64,000 nucleotides of DNA. Origin: Bacillus wiedmannii (GTDB lineage Bacteria > Bacillota > Bacilli > Bacillales > Bacillaceae_G). The notes beneath the pieces were generated by a model that worked only from the letters and a program-made list of their open reading frames with translations, had not been told where the DNA came from and did not search any database. Shown one piece after another: positions 25,274-35,327 of the stretch. Both the position numbers and the translations under genes were made by a program. Where the stretch lies: the NCBI RefSeq assembly GCF_001583695.1, contig NZ_LOBC01000017.1:372001-436000 (forward strand), in the 5' to 3' direction. Position 1 is the first letter of the stretch, and the number at the start of each line of letters is the position of its first letter.

Positions 25274-25318
25274 GTGTGTATATACTGTATATACCTTATA
25301 TATACAGTATATACACAC
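25274..25318. promoter_or_regulatory. YtrA-type operator, 20-bp inverted repeat
   Basis: Two perfect 20-bp arms, GTGTGTATATACTGTATATA and its complement, with a 5-bp spacer. Each arm is itself nearly symmetric (GTATATAC-T-GTATATAC on the left). It begins 6 bp from the ribosome site of the GntR gene and probably covers the promoter. Confidence 0.75.
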
Positions 25319-25334
25319 TATCCTATTTTTGGCA

Positions 25335-25368
25335 AGAAAAAAAGACCAACATTTTCCTGTTGGTCTTT
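25335..25368 (-). terminator. terminator of the two-helix protein gene
   Basis: The arms aaagaccaac and gttggtcttt, with a T-run on the minus strand. Confidence 0.85.
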
Positions 25369-25378
25369 CGTATATGTA

Positions 25379-25570
25379 TCACTTTTCAAAGCGATCTAAC
25401 ATCTCATCTCTCATTCCAAAACTCACTACCGCAATTCCTACATACATAAACAGAAGGAAAGCCGGATGAACTGTGTTGTACCAAGTGCTATCAACAATTA
25501 AATAAATCGTTAATGCTACAACAAGAACAAACGCTAAGATAAACATATAAAAGTGTCTTGTACTACCCAT
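25379..25570 (-). CDS. small two-helix membrane protein
   Basis: A 63-residue protein with two hydrophobic segments (about 8-27 and 36-54) joined by a short loop and a charged C-terminus. GAGAGGAG stands before the ATG at 25570; upstream in-frame sequence to 25603 is not supported. It has its own terminator. Function not known. Confidence 0.7.
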   Translation of the reverse strand: MGSTRHFYMFILAFVLVVALTIYLIVDSTWYNTVHPAFLLFMYVGIAVVSFGMRDEMLDRFEK

Positions 25571-25640
25571 AATAAACTCCTCTCTTCTCTCGTCACCATT
25601 CAACAGTATATTGTATCGAATAATTCGATATGACTCAAGG

Positions 25641-25865
25641 TTAACTTTCTGTTATGTAATCAAGTTCCACCTTTACAATGTCCTCACATGCTATTGAAAT
25701 GATGGTTCCTTTCTTATCAATTGCCGTCACTTCTCTATTATCCATTACACGATGTGCTACTCTTTCTAATACTTTTCCTTGATCTCGATAACAAAATTCT
25801 TTTACATCTTTAATCGTTTTTCCGTTTTCTAAATGGTATATCATTCTATAACACCGATATCCCAC
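25641..25865 (-). CDS. small soluble protein, unrecognised
   Basis: A 74-residue soluble protein with a GTG start after GGGGGTG. An internal ATG seven codons in is a possible alternative. It reads as mixed alpha/beta, with a basic start (GYRCYRM) and an acidic end. No family recognised. Confidence 0.6.
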   Translation of the reverse strand: MGYRCYRMIYHLENGKTIKDVKEFCYRDQGKVLERVAHRVMDNREVTAIDKKGTIISIACEDIVKVELDYITES

Positions 25866-26075
25866 ATTTTCACCCCCAACTTGCTCGTTTTTTCACATAT
25901 ACATAAAAATGAGTCATTCCTATCTCATTGCATCTTCTTAATTTCAATAAAATTCTAACAAAAATAAATACTTTTATCAAACTGACTTTTTCAACAAAAT
26001 CACCTATGAAACTACTTCTTTACACCATTATGAAACAAAAAATATAAAATTTTAACATTTTCTTCACTAGTTCTG

Positions 26076-26150
26076 CATAAAGTGAAACTTTAATCAGCGG
26101 GGGATTTTTGTTCATCCCCATTGATTATCAGCCCACAAATCGCGGGACAA
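26076..26150 (+). repeat. dispersed repeat, copy B (bcr-like)
   Basis: AAGTGAAACTTTAATCAG, then an inverted repeat with GGGGAT and ATCCCC around a loop, TTGATTATCAGCCC, and a GC-rich end. It is GC-richer than its surroundings. The gap 25866-26207 holds this repeat and the gcvPB terminator only. Confidence 0.6.
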
Positions 26151-26161
26151 ATTCTCCATAC

Positions 26162-26195
26162 AAAAAAAAGAACCCGCATATAGCGAGTTCTTCCT
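26162..26195 (-). terminator. terminator of the gcv operon
   Basis: An imperfect stem aagaac-ccgc/gcga-gttctt, with eight A on the plus strand (T-run for the minus-strand transcript). Confidence 0.65.
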
Positions 26196-26207
26196 TTGTT
26201 ATTCTAA

Positions 26208-27683
26208 TTAAACTTGTACAGGAGCTAGCTTTTCATAACGTAAAACTGGTTTACGAGCGGCCAATGTTTCATCCAAACGTTTAATTACCGTTGTATGTGG
26301 CGCTTCTTGTACAACTTCTGGATTTTCTTCTACTTCTTTAGCAATTTGAATCATCTTATCAATGAAACCATCTAATGTTTCTTTTGATTCTGTTTCTGTC
26401 GGCTCAATCATAATACATTCTTCCACATTTAATGGGAAGTAAATTGTCGGTGGATGGTAACCGAAATCAAGCAGGCGTTTTGCGATATCTAATGTACGTA
26501 CGCCAAGTTTCTTTTGGCGACGACCTGATAATACAAACTCATGCTTACAATGTCTATCGAACGGAAGATCATAGAATGGTGCTAATCTTCTCATCATATA
26601 GTTCGCATTTAATACCGCATACTCCGTTACTGCACGTAGTCCATCTGGACCCATAGAACGAATGTATGTGTATGCACGAACGTTAATTCCGAAGTTACCA
26701 TAGAATGGTTTTACGCGTCCAATTGCTTCTGGACGATCATAGTTAAAGTGATAGCCATTTTCCGTTTTCTCTAAAATTGGTTTTGGTAAGTACGGAATTA
26801 AATCAGCTTTCACACCTACTGGACCCGAACCTGGGCCGCCGCCGCCGTGAGGACCTGTAAATGTTTTATGAAGGTTTAAATGCACAACGTCAAATCCCAT
26901 ATCTCCTGGGCGCGCTTGGCTTAATACCGCATTTAAGTTTGCACCATCATAGTATAATTTACCGCCTGCGTTATGGACGATTTCTGCCATTTCTAAAATA
27001 TTTTCTTCGAATAGACCTAATGTATTAGGATTTGTTAACATAAGTGCTGCTGTTTCTTCGTTTACAACACGTTTTAAATCTTCTAAGTCAACAAGACCAT
27101 GTTCATTTGATTTTACTGTAATTGTTTCAAAACCAGCTACAGTTGCAGATGCTGGATTCGTTCCGTGAGCAGAGTCAGGAACAATTACTTTCGTACGGTT
27201 AAAGTCACCATTTGCTTCATGGTATGCACGAATTAACATTAAGCCTGTCCATTCTCCGTGTGCACCCGCTGCTGGTTGCAATGTAACAGTATCCATACCT
27301 GTAATCTCAATTAAGTGCTCTTGTAAGTCGTACATTAATTCCATTGCACCTTGTACTGTCTTTTCATCTTGTAATGGATGAATATTTGCAAATCCTGCGA
27401 AACGAGCTACATTCTCATTAATTTTCGGATTATATTTCATCGTACAAGATCCAAGTGGATAGAATCCAGAATCTACACCGTGGTTACGGTTTGAAAGTGC
27501 TGTATAGTGGCGCATAATGTCAAGTTCAGATACTTCTGGTAGCTCTGCATCTTCTCCTCGAATATAATCGCTCTCAAACACATCTTCTAGTTTCACTTCT
27601 TCTACATCTAATTTTGGTAGGCTATATCCTATGCGTCCTTCTTTACTCACTTCAAAGATAAGTGCTTGGTCTTGATTCTTCAT
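26208..27683 (-). CDS. gcvPB: glycine dehydrogenase (decarboxylating) subunit 2
   Basis: PLP-binding subunit of the P protein of the glycine cleavage complex. The 491 residues are normal for the two-subunit form. The PLP lysine lies in [22 protein letters not shown], with the glycine-rich loop intact. It overlaps gcvPA by 4 bp (ATGA type). Third gene of gcvT-gcvPA-gcvPB; the lipoylated H protein gene is not in the window. Confidence 0.97.
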   Translation of the reverse strand: MKNQDQALIFEVSKEGRIGYSLPKLDVEEVKLEDVFESDYIRGEDAELPEVSELDIMRHYTALSNRNHGVDSGFYPLGSCTMKYNPKINENVARFAGFANIHPLQDEKTVQGAMELMYDLQEHLIEITGMDTVTLQPAAGAHGEWTGLMLIRAYHEANGDFNRTKVIVPDSAHGTNPASATVAGFETITVKSNEHGLVDLEDLKRVVNEETAALMLTNPNTLGLFEENILEMAEIVHNAGGKLYYDGANLNAVLSQARPGDMGFDVVHLNLHKTFTGPHGGGGPGSGPVGVKADLIPYLPKPILEKTENGYHFNYDRPEAIGRVKPFYGNFGINVRAYTYIRSMGPDGLRAVTEYAVLNANYMMRRLAPFYDLPFDRHCKHEFVLSGRRQKKLGVRTLDIAKRLLDFGYHPPTIYFPLNVEECIMIEPTETESKETLDGFIDKMIQIAKEVEENPEVVQEAPHTTVIKRLDETLAARKPVLRYEKLAPVQV

Positions 27684-29023
27684 TGGATAGCCCCCATTTC
27701 GTTTACAAGTGTGTCAATTTCCTCTTTTGTACGAAGCTCAGTTACTGCTACAAGCATATGGTTCTCATGCTCTTTATAATCACGGCCTAGGTCGTAACCG
27801 CCGATAATATTCTTTTGTAATAATGCATCGTTTACTTCCTTCACTGGACGCTTGCAATCTACAACAAACTCATTGAAGAATGGTCCAGCAAATGTTACAG
27901 TGAAGCCTTTCGCTTCAAATTGACGTTTTGCATATTGTGCTTTAGAAATGTTTTGACGTGCCATTTCTTTCACACCTTGTTTACCAAGTGCCGTCATTGC
28001 AACTGATGCTGCTAATGCATTTAACGCTTGGTTTGAACAAATGTTAGACGTCGCTTTATCACGGCGAATATGCTGTTCACGTGCTTGTAACGTTAATACA
28101 AATCCACGTTTACCATCTGAATCTACAGTTTGTCCAACAAGACGTCCTGGAATTTTACGCATAAATGCTTTCGTTGTTGCAAAGTAACCACAGTGTGGTC
28201 CACCAAACTGCGTTGGAATACCAAATGGTTGTGCATCACCGATTACAACATCAGCACCAAATTTTCCTGGTGGTGTTAATGCGCCTAATGATAATGGATT
28301 TGAAGAAACGATAAATAATGATTTTTGTTGATGAACGATTTTTTCAATATCAGCTAATTTTTCAACTTGTCCGAAGAAGTTTGGATATTGAACGATTACA
28401 CAAGCAACTGTATCATCTACTTCACTTTGTAATACGTCTAAATCTGTTACACCATCTTTATGATTAATTTCAACAACTTCAAGATGTTGACCTTTTGCAT
28501 ACGTTTCAAGTACTGCTCTTGATTCTGGATGAACTGCACTAGATACAAGAATTTTCTTTTTGCGAGTATGGCCAGCTGCTAGCATTGCCGCTTCAGCTAA
28601 AGCTGTACCTCCGTCGTACATAGAAGAGTTTGCTACATCCATTCCTGTTAATTCACAAATCATTGTTTGGAATTCAAAGATCGCTTGTAATTCCCCTTGT
28701 GAAATTTCTGGTTGGTATGGCGTGTAAGCTGTATAAAATTCTGAACGAGAGATAACGTGATCTACAATTACTGGAGCGTAATGATCGTATACACCTGCTC
28801 CTAAGAAAGAAGCGTATTCTTTTAAGTTAGCATTTTTACTAGCCATTTGAGTTAACTCTTTTAAAAGCTCTGGCTCTGATTTTGCTTCTTTAATTTTTAA
28901 ATCCCCTTTAAAACGAACACTCTCTGGAATATCAGAGAATAACTCATCGATCGTTTGAACGCCGATCGTTTGTAACATTTCTTTTTTGTCTTCTTCTGTC
29001 ATTGGAAGATAACGATGCAACAT
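27680..29023 (-). CDS. gcvPA: glycine dehydrogenase (decarboxylating) subunit 1
   Basis: Second subunit of the split P protein, 447 residues, with the aminotransferase-like fold and conserved [22 protein letters not shown]. It pairs with GcvPB to decarboxylate glycine and load aminomethyl onto lipoyl-GcvH. GGGGAGAGGGG precedes the ATG. 20 bp separate it from gcvT. Confidence 0.97.
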   Translation of the reverse strand: MLHRYLPMTEEDKKEMLQTIGVQTIDELFSDIPESVRFKGDLKIKEAKSEPELLKELTQMASKNANLKEYASFLGAGVYDHYAPVIVDHVISRSEFYTAYTPYQPEISQGELQAIFEFQTMICELTGMDVANSSMYDGGTALAEAAMLAAGHTRKKKILVSSAVHPESRAVLETYAKGQHLEVVEINHKDGVTDLDVLQSEVDDTVACVIVQYPNFFGQVEKLADIEKIVHQQKSLFIVSSNPLSLGALTPPGKFGADVVIGDAQPFGIPTQFGGPHCGYFATTKAFMRKIPGRLVGQTVDSDGKRGFVLTLQAREQHIRRDKATSNICSNQALNALAASVAMTALGKQGVKEMARQNISKAQYAKRQFEAKGFTVTFAGPFFNEFVVDCKRPVKEVNDALLQKNIIGGYDLGRDYKEHENHMLVAVTELRTKEEIDTLVNEMGAIQ

Positions 29024-29043
29024 GAAATCTACCCCTCTCCCCG

Positions 29044-30144
29044 TTACTTTGAACGTTTATAAAATGGTGTTGGAACAACTACTGCTTTGACGCGTTTATT
29101 ACGAATTTCAATTTCTACTTCTGTATCAACTGCTGCGTATTTTACATCAATTAGTGCTAAACCAATGCTTTTCTTTAACGTTGGAGATTGTGTACCACTC
29201 GTTACTTCCCCGATTTTTTCTTCTCCAATAAATACAGGGTAATGTGTACGAGGAATTCCACGTTCGATTACTTCGATGCCGACTAATTTACGAGGCGCAC
29301 CGTTTTCTTTTTGCTCTTTTAACGTTTCTTTTCCAAAGAAGTCTGCTTCTTTATTTGGTTTTACCGCAAAGCCGATGCCAGCTTCAATCGGTGTAATATC
29401 TTTTGATAATTCTTGACCATAAAGTGGTAATGTTGCTTCGAATCGAAGTGTATCGCGAGCACCTAAACCACATGCTTTTAAGCCTTCTTCTGCTCCAACT
29501 TCAAGAAGTTTCTCCCAAAGTTTTGCAGCATCTTCACTCTTACAGTAAATTTCAAATCCATCTTCACCTGTGTAACCTGTACGAGATACAAGTGCTGGAA
29601 TTCCATCTACAAGAATATCGTTTTTAAATTTAAAGAACTTAATTTCTTTCAAATCTTCTGACACAACTTTTTGTAAAATGCCTTCTGCTTTTGGACCTTG
29701 AATTGCAAGCTGTGCAACTTCACTAGAAACATTGACTACTGTCGCATCGCCAATTACATGGCTAGCTAACCATTCGTAATCTTTCTCGATATTTGATGCA
29801 TTGATTACTAATAAATAGTCTTCTTCACCACGTTTGTAGATTAATAAATCATCTACTGTACCACCATTTTCGTAGCACATAGCTGTATATTGTGCGCCTC
29901 CTACCTTTAAGGTAGAAACGTCATTTGTAACAACACGTTGTAAAAATGCTAAACTATCTACACCTTTTACCTCAACTTCTCCCATATGAGACACATCGAA
30001 CAAACCTGCAGCCGTACGTACAGCTTCATGTTCTTCTTTAATGCTTGAAAATTGAACTGGTAATTCCCAACCACCGAAGTCGATTGTTTTTCCACCATAC
30101 TTCGCGTATACATCAAATAACGGTGTACGTTGTAATGTAATCAT
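29044..30144 (-). CDS. gcvT: aminomethyltransferase (T protein)
   Basis: Releases ammonia and passes the C1 unit from the H protein to tetrahydrofolate, giving methylene-THF. The 366 residues are the normal length. Folate-binding residues are seen in [10 protein letters not shown] and [11 protein letters not shown], with [19 protein letters not shown]-type sequence (here [12 protein letters not shown]). GGGGGAGAG precedes the ATG. The methylene-THF produced could feed the YitJ reductase encoded at 50-52 kb. Confidence 0.97.
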   Translation of the reverse strand: MITLQRTPLFDVYAKYGGKTIDFGGWELPVQFSSIKEEHEAVRTAAGLFDVSHMGEVEVKGVDSLAFLQRVVTNDVSTLKVGGAQYTAMCYENGGTVDDLLIYKRGEEDYLLVINASNIEKDYEWLASHVIGDATVVNVSSEVAQLAIQGPKAEGILQKVVSEDLKEIKFFKFKNDILVDGIPALVSRTGYTGEDGFEIYCKSEDAAKLWEKLLEVGAEEGLKACGLGARDTLRFEATLPLYGQELSKDITPIEAGIGFAVKPNKEADFFGKETLKEQKENGAPRKLVGIEVIERGIPRTHYPVFIGEEKIGEVTSGTQSPTLKKSIGLALIDVKYAAVDTEVEIEIRNKRVKAVVVPTPFYKRSK

Positions 30145-30536
30145 GCTCTCTCCCCCTTATGCTTTGACAAATCAATAAAAGTTGCTCGCCATATCTAAAC
30201 ATTTTCACTCTGAAAAGATAGGATATACGGAATCTCATTATATTTTTTTATGAAAGCGTAAATAAAAAATCACTTTCTTGGATAAAATACGAAAGATTCC
30301 ACACATTTCACACCATTATCCTAACATTATTCGCTATATTTCATCAATATTCTAGCATAAAAAATAATTTAGAATTTTTCATTCTTAATCTTATTAAATA
30401 CAATTTTCAAAATTTAGCCCTTTATCTTTTCCTATTCTTTAACTTTCAGCAAGTGTAATAGAGCCTTATTACAAGGCTTATATAATAAAGATTTTTTTAA
30501 TAATTACTTTAGTTTATAAAAGGTGGGAGAGTCATA
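30145..30536. other. gcvT-yqhH intergenic region without a recognisable riboswitch
   Basis: An AT-rich 392-bp gap between divergent gcvT and yqhH. A TATAAT for yqhH is at 30481-30486. I looked for the tandem glycine riboswitch known upstream of B. subtilis gcvT and did not see its conserved GC-rich core on the minus strand. Confidence 0.5.
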
Positions 30537-32219
30537 ATGAATGTCGATATTTCCGTAGATCGGACGTGGCAAAACAATTTTTTAAATAGAATTGACGAAG
30601 ATGGCCCTTGGACAAACTGGGATTTATACCATTTAGCTTATGAAACAGAAAAATCGTTACTTGTTCCTACTTTCGATGGACTACAAGCACCGAAACATTT
30701 ATCTCATTTCACACCGCTTCCTCATCAATTAGAAGTGGCTCAAAATGTCATTGAACAAATGAATGGCAAAGCGATTCTAGCAGATGAAGTAGGACTTGGG
30801 AAAACGATTGAAGCTGGACTTATTTTAAAAGAATATATGGTCCGTGGCCTTGTGAAAAAAGTACTTATACTCGTCCCGGCCTCTCTCGTATCACAATGGG
30901 CATACGAACTAAATACAAAGTTTTTCATTCCAGCTGTAGCCCAAAAGAAAAGCTATTCATGGGAACAAGCCGATGTGATTGTATCATCCATTGATACTGC
31001 AAAACGTTCACCGCATCGTGATATCGTTTTGAACTTAGAATATGACCTTATTATTATCGATGAAGCACATAAACTTAAAAATAATAAAACAAAAAACTAT
31101 GAATTTGCACAACGATTAAAAAAGAAATTTTGTTTATTATTAACTGCTACTCCTGTTCAAAATAAGATTGATGAAATTTTCAACCTCGTTTCTTTATTAA
31201 AACCAGGACATTTAGGCAATCAATCCAACTTTGAAGAATATTACGCTTCAAAAAATCGTTCTGCCGAATCTGATGAAGATTTAAAAGCTCTTATTAACAA
31301 AGTAATGGTCCGAAATCGGCGTCATAATACCGGAATTGATTGGCCAAAGAGACATGTACGTACAATTTTTGTTGAGTTTAATGAAGAAGAGCAAGCTTTA
31401 TATAATGATATTGAAAATTGGAGAGGACAAGATGCCTTCACATCCGCTTTCTCATCGTTAACTTTAAAACGGGAAGCGTGCAGTAGTCGTGAGGCTGTTT
31501 ACTATTCATTAAAAAAACATGTAGAAAAACGACAGAAGGAAAATGAACATTACATAAAAGACCCGCATATTGATGTGCTAATGGACAAAATTAATCATAT
31601 TCCTTTTAACTCAAAAGCGAATAAAGCTCTAGAGCTTATAAAAGAAATTGACGATAAAGTCATCATCTTCACAGAATATAGAGCGTCACAAATGTACTTA
31701 CAATGGTTTTTACAACAACACGGTATTTCTTCCGTACCATTCCGCGGTGGGTTTAAACGCGGGAAGAAAGATTGGATGAAGGAACTTTTCCAAAACCGTG
31801 CGCAAGTGTTAATTGCAACTGAAGCTGGTGGTGAAGGGATTAACTTACAGTTTTGTAGCCATATGATCAATTACGACTTACCATGGAACCCAATGCGCCT
31901 TGAACAAAGAATCGGACGTATTCACCGTCTTGGTCAAAAGAATGATGTTCATATTTATAACTTAGCTACAAAACACACTGTTGAAGAACATATTTTGAAA
32001 CTGTTATATGAAAAAATCAATTTATTCGAGCGTGTTATCGGTGAACTCGATGAAATTTTAACGAGAATTAATATGAAAAACATCGACGCGCACATTCAAG
32101 AAATATTTGCGCAATCAAAAAGCGAAGGAGAAATCCGAATTAAGATGGAAAACTTAACATCTATTATCGACTTCGCGAAACGAAATGAAGCTGAGGTGCA
32201 AGGCTATGCAGCAACATGA
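30537..32219 (+). CDS. yqhH: SNF2-family DEAD/DEAH helicase YqhH
   Basis: A 560-residue Swi2/Snf2 ATPase. Motif I is ADEVGLGKTIEAG (about 80-92), motif II is IIDEAHKLKN, motif III LLTATPVQN, and motif VI QRIGRIHRLGQ. Both RecA-like halves are complete, with no added domain. It should move on DNA or remodel protein-DNA complexes; its target is unknown. AAAGGTGGGAG precedes the ATG. It overlaps yqhG by 14 bp, so the two work together as in B. subtilis. Confidence 0.94.
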   Translation: MNVDISVDRTWQNNFLNRIDEDGPWTNWDLYHLAYETEKSLLVPTFDGLQAPKHLSHFTPLPHQLEVAQNVIEQMNGKAILADEVGLGKTIEAGLILKEYMVRGLVKKVLILVPASLVSQWAYELNTKFFIPAVAQKKSYSWEQADVIVSSIDTAKRSPHRDIVLNLEYDLIIIDEAHKLKNNKTKNYEFAQRLKKKFCLLLTATPVQNKIDEIFNLVSLLKPGHLGNQSNFEEYYASKNRSAESDEDLKALINKVMVRNRRHNTGIDWPKRHVRTIFVEFNEEEQALYNDIENWRGQDAFTSAFSSLTLKREACSSREAVYYSLKKHVEKRQKENEHYIKDPHIDVLMDKINHIPFNSKANKALELIKEIDDKVIIFTEYRASQMYLQWFLQQHGISSVPFRGGFKRGKKDWMKELFQNRAQVLIATEAGGEGINLQFCSHMINYDLPWNPMRLEQRIGRIHRLGQKNDVHIYNLATKHTVEEHILKLLYEKINLFERVIGELDEILTRINMKNIDAHIQEIFAQSKSEGEIRIKMENLTSIIDFAKRNEAEVQGYAAT

Positions 32220-33000
32220 AATTCATAATTACTTATATAATTTTTTCGAGGCGAATAACTGCGAAATTTTAGAGCGTTCTCCTCAATTATTAGACGTGCA
32301 GTTAACAATTGAGATGGATAAATTATTAATGAACCGCCCTTTTTATTGGCACTATCTTGAGAAAACAGGAGGCGTACCGAATCCGATGCGCCTTACCCTT
32401 ATTACAAATCCAGAAAATGAAGAAAACGATGGCGAGCTTATTCACTACGGTTCACCACGTCTTCATCAAATTTTTCAAACGACAAAAGAATTAGGGTCTT
32501 ACATACGTTTATATGAGGAAGTACGGCATAGCGGGGCGACACATACACCGCTCCATCCGTGGCTCGGTGTAAATATTAAAGTTTCCTATCAATGTGATCG
32601 AAAAAAAGATATCCTCCACTCCATTGGAATTCATCTTATTTCTGGCACAATGATTGCAAACTTTCATGAAACATTAGCTAAAATTAAACTCACACCGAAA
32701 ATACCTGACTTTTGTTTTACGCTCTCGCCTATCATTAAACCGCAAAGCGGTTTACAACGTATAGAGGATGCTTTAAAAAGCATTATTGCAGAAGATGACC
32801 ATACGTGGGCGAAAGAAGCAAGGGTGCGCTGGAATCACGATTTGGACCTTTTAAATCGTTTTTATGAAGAAAGTGATGAACTTCCTGAAAGCTATGAAAT
32901 TGAAAAACAAGCACTGCAAGAACAGTATGAACCCCGCATTACAGTGCAAATTATTAACGGTGGACTTTTTTATGTTACCGCGAATCATTTTCTATCTTAA
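32206..33000 (+). CDS. yqhG: YqhG family protein
   Basis: A 264-residue soluble protein with N-terminus MQQHEIHNYLYNFFEANNCEILERSP, matching YqhG which always follows the YqhH helicase. GAGGTG inside yqhH precedes the ATG at 32206. No catalytic motif is seen. It is probably a partner or cofactor of the helicase, inferred from conserved coupling only. Confidence 0.9.
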   Translation: MQQHEIHNYLYNFFEANNCEILERSPQLLDVQLTIEMDKLLMNRPFYWHYLEKTGGVPNPMRLTLITNPENEENDGELIHYGSPRLHQIFQTTKELGSYIRLYEEVRHSGATHTPLHPWLGVNIKVSYQCDRKKDILHSIGIHLISGTMIANFHETLAKIKLTPKIPDFCFTLSPIIKPQSGLQRIEDALKSIIAEDDHTWAKEARVRWNHDLDLLNRFYEESDELPESYEIEKQALQEQYEPRITVQIINGGLFYVTANHFLS

Positions 33001-33031
33001 AAAGCTCCTTCTGTTTTAGAAGGAGCTTTAC
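32999..33031. terminator. terminator after yqhG
   Basis: The arms aaagctccttct and agaaggagcttt. It is symmetric and also suits the convergent small gene. Confidence 0.85.
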
Positions 33032-33037
33032 TTTGCG

Positions 33038-33169
33038 TTATCCTCTATCGCCATTACGCTCTTGTTGTTTTTGCTTTGCCATACGTTTTTGATACGCACG
33101 ATCCTTTGCACTCACATGATTTGCATCAGTTGGAAGATTTTCTTTTGAACGGCCAATTCCATTGCTCAT
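33038..33169 (-). CDS. 43-residue basic protein, unrecognised
   Basis: A short, hydrophilic, Lys/Arg/Gln-rich protein beginning MSNGIGRSKENLPTDANHV and ending QKQQERNGDRG. AAAGGAGTG lies 8 bases before the ATG, and a terminator follows the stop. Composition and size resemble minor small spore proteins, but I cannot match it to a named one. In B. subtilis this slot after yqhG holds sinI. Confidence 0.65.
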   Translation of the reverse strand: MSNGIGRSKENLPTDANHVSAKDRAYQKRMAKQKQQERNGDRG

Positions 33170-33237
33170 CTGTTTCACTCCTTTTATATCTTTCAAAATA
33201 CACCCTTATTTTCAGCTAGAGGCACCATCCTTATGCA

Positions 33238-33272
33238 AAAAAAATAAGAGTAGCCATCGGCTACTCTTACTC
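33238..33272 (-). terminator. terminator of the 75-residue protein gene
   Basis: The arms taagagtagcc and ggctactctta, with T8 on the minus strand. It overlaps the stop codon. Confidence 0.85.
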
Positions 33273-33494
33273 ACTCACATATTTTCGAAACATATCATGG
33301 ATGCCTTTATTTACGAGGTTCGAGATCTGTTCGTCAGATTTATTCGGATAACGATCACGCAATCTGATAGATGCCTTCACCATTAAATTTTCTAATACAG
33401 AACGGCCACCTTCTCCATAAATAATTTCAGCATACTTAACAAGCCTTCCATCCTCTACTGTTGCTGGATTATGATTGAAGAAAAATTTACTCAT
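33267..33494 (-). CDS. 75-residue soluble protein, unrecognised
   Basis: A 75-residue protein, predicted helical after a short N-terminal strand, beginning MSKFFFNHNPATVEDGRLVKY. GAGAGGTGG lies before the ATG at 33494; the upstream frame to 33593 has no support. Own terminator. No known family recognised. The gap 33495-33824 before the next gene is AT-rich and shows nothing certain. Confidence 0.65.
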   Translation of the reverse strand: MSKFFFNHNPATVEDGRLVKYAEIIYGEGGRSVLENLMVKASIRLRDRYPNKSDEQISNLVNKGIHDMFRKYVSE

Positions 33495-33824
33495 TGTTTC
33501 CACCTCTCTATTTTGATAACGTTTACATTTATATAGATTATTTATGTTATTTATTTCACAATATTGTATGCATGTATATTTAATTAGTTTCATTATAAAG
33601 CAACATATCGACAGTAACTATGTGATTTTCCGTCCATTTTGTGAACAAACCAAAAAATGAAAGCGTTTCCTTTATTATATACTAAAAAAACTTACTACGC
33701 TAGGGGCAATTTTTCAATCTACCAATACCTCAAATATGAATATACTTTTGCTTTTCCCACTAAACCTTATATAATTTTCAGAAATTATATTATAAAATAT
33801 ATGTATGACTTAAGGAGGCCATGT

Positions 33825-34457
33825 ATGAATCAAAATAAAAAAGCTATATTGGATCTTGTCTTTTATCTCGTAATCCCATTCCTCATTTGGAAATTCGCAA
33901 AACCTTATATCGACCCTTATTACGCGATGTTACTTTCCTCTGTTCCGGGGATTATTTATACACTGTATACCTTTAAAAAAGAAAAACAGTTTAACGTAAC
34001 AGGATTCTTTATTTTAATTACACTCATTTCTAATACAACGGTAGACCTATTATCTGGATCAGCTGAACGAATGTTATGGAACGATGCGTATTATCACATC
34101 GTGCTCGGTATTATCGTTATATGTACCATTTTTATAAAAAAACCACTTATGTTATATTTCGCAGCAGATATTGCCGCATTGCAAGGCCATGACCGTGATA
34201 AAAGTCGTGAACTGTATCGTGATAGTCGCATCTATCCAGCACTACAATACTTAACGCTATTTTTCGGCCTACAATTCATATTAAAAAGCTTCTTAAAAAT
34301 TTATTTCATCTCTGTTTTCGGTGTAGATGGCTATGGTGAAATGAGAGCAATTATGACCGCTGTTGGGTGGGGCATTTCCATTTGTATCGGAATTGGATTT
34401 GTCTGGGTAAACAATAAAATACATGCCGTTACAGAAGAAAAGGAATCCGTGCAGTAA
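33825..34457 (+). CDS. VC0807 family membrane protein
   Basis: A 210-residue integral membrane protein with five to six hydrophobic segments, a central FAADIAALQGHDR loop, and the overall pattern of the VC0807 family. AAGGAGG lies 7 bases before the ATG at 33825; the longer open frame to 33657 has no conserved content. Role unknown. It is a single gene closed by a strong terminator. Confidence 0.75.
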   Translation: MNQNKKAILDLVFYLVIPFLIWKFAKPYIDPYYAMLLSSVPGIIYTLYTFKKEKQFNVTGFFILITLISNTTVDLLSGSAERMLWNDAYYHIVLGIIVICTIFIKKPLMLYFAADIAALQGHDRDKSRELYRDSRIYPALQYLTLFFGLQFILKSFLKIYFISVFGVDGYGEMRAIMTAVGWGISICIGIGFVWVNNKIHAVTEEKESVQ

Positions 34458-34460
34458 ATA

Positions 34461-34498
34461 AAAAATCCCCTAGTAGTATGATGCTACTAGGGGATTTT
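34461..34498 (+). terminator. terminator of the VC0807 family gene
   Basis: The arms aaaatcccctagtag and ctactaggggatttt form a very strong hairpin. Confidence 0.9.
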
Positions 34499-34525
34499 CA
34501 TTTTGCTATACATATTACGAAATCG

Positions 34526-34726
34526 TTAACTTGATTTTTTTCTTTTATTTTTTACGTTTCGATAAAACAAAGCAGCACTAAGCGGCATAACACCAAACCA
34601 CTTATTCATAAATGGCTCTTTTTCAGCACGGCGTTGTTCTTTCTTTTGTTTACGATCTTCTTTTGGAGCATCCATATACGACACAAACTGCTGTGTCACA
34701 AAGCGAACATAATCATTAGTAGACAT
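34526..34726 (-). CDS. yqzE: YqzE family protein
   Basis: A 66-residue protein beginning MSTNDYVRFVTQQFVSYMD, followed by a very basic Lys/Arg/Glu segment and a short hydrophobic stretch (about 44-57). It matches YqzE, which in B. subtilis lies next to comG and belongs to the ComK regulon. GAGGTGATG precedes the ATG. Function unknown. Confidence 0.88.
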   Translation of the reverse strand: MSTNDYVRFVTQQFVSYMDAPKEDRKQKKEQRRAEKEPFMNKWFGVMPLSAALFYRNVKNKRKKSS

Positions 34727-34764
34727 ATTATCATCACCTCTACTTGATTAGTATGTCCACTTTT

Positions 34765-35262
34765 TTATACATTAATCTTTTCTTTCAATTCATTCATAAT
34801 TTGCTTTACAGACTTATTCGTCGTATCGATATGAATATGAGCCTCTTCATAATAAGCTCGGCGCGATTCAAATTTCGTCACAAATGCCTCTATATCTTTC
34901 TTCTGAAATAGTGGACGTGTCGTATCTTCGCGAAGCCTTTCTGCAATTAGATGTGGATCACAATATAAATACACGACAGTTCCATTCTCCTTCATCCACT
35001 TTCGGTTTTCCTCTCGCTCAATGATTCCGCCGCCAGTTGTAATAATGACATTACAACTGGGGAGTGAACGTAACATTTCACTTTCATATTCCCGAAAAGC
35101 CATTTCGCCTTCTTCAGCAAAAATATTACGAATCGCCTTCTCCTGCTTCTCTTCAATTTTTTGGTCTGTATCGACAACATCCATATGAAGTTCTTTACTT
35201 AACGCTTTTCCAATTGTTGTTTTCCCAGCTCCCATATAACCGGTTATGTATATAGATTTCAT
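34765..35262 (-). CDS. aroK: shikimate kinase
   Basis: Phosphorylates shikimate at the 3-hydroxyl. The 165 residues are normal. Walker A is [14 protein letters not shown] (about 7-20), the shikimate site DTDQKIEE corresponds to the DxD motif, the TTGGGII loop is present, and the lid arginine is in EDTTRPLFQ. The start is ATG at 35262 with GAGAGGA upstream. B. subtilis calls it aroI. Together with aroQ the window holds two separate shikimate genes. Confidence 0.94.
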   Translation of the reverse strand: MKSIYITGYMGAGKTTIGKALSKELHMDVVDTDQKIEEKQEKAIRNIFAEEGEMAFREYESEMLRSLPSCNVIITTGGGIIEREENRKWMKENGTVVYLYCDPHLIAERLREDTTRPLFQKKDIEAFVTKFESRRAYYEEAHIHIDTTNKSVKQIMNELKEKINV

Positions 35263-35327
35263 GTTCGTTCCTCTCAATCATCCGTTATTATTTGTTATTA
35301 TAACGAAAGATTACATTATTTAATAAA

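Noticed and set aside
25271-25320. Inverted repeat before the GntR gene as a terminator or insertion-sequence end
   Set aside because: No T-run or transposase; position and symmetry fit a YtrA operator better.
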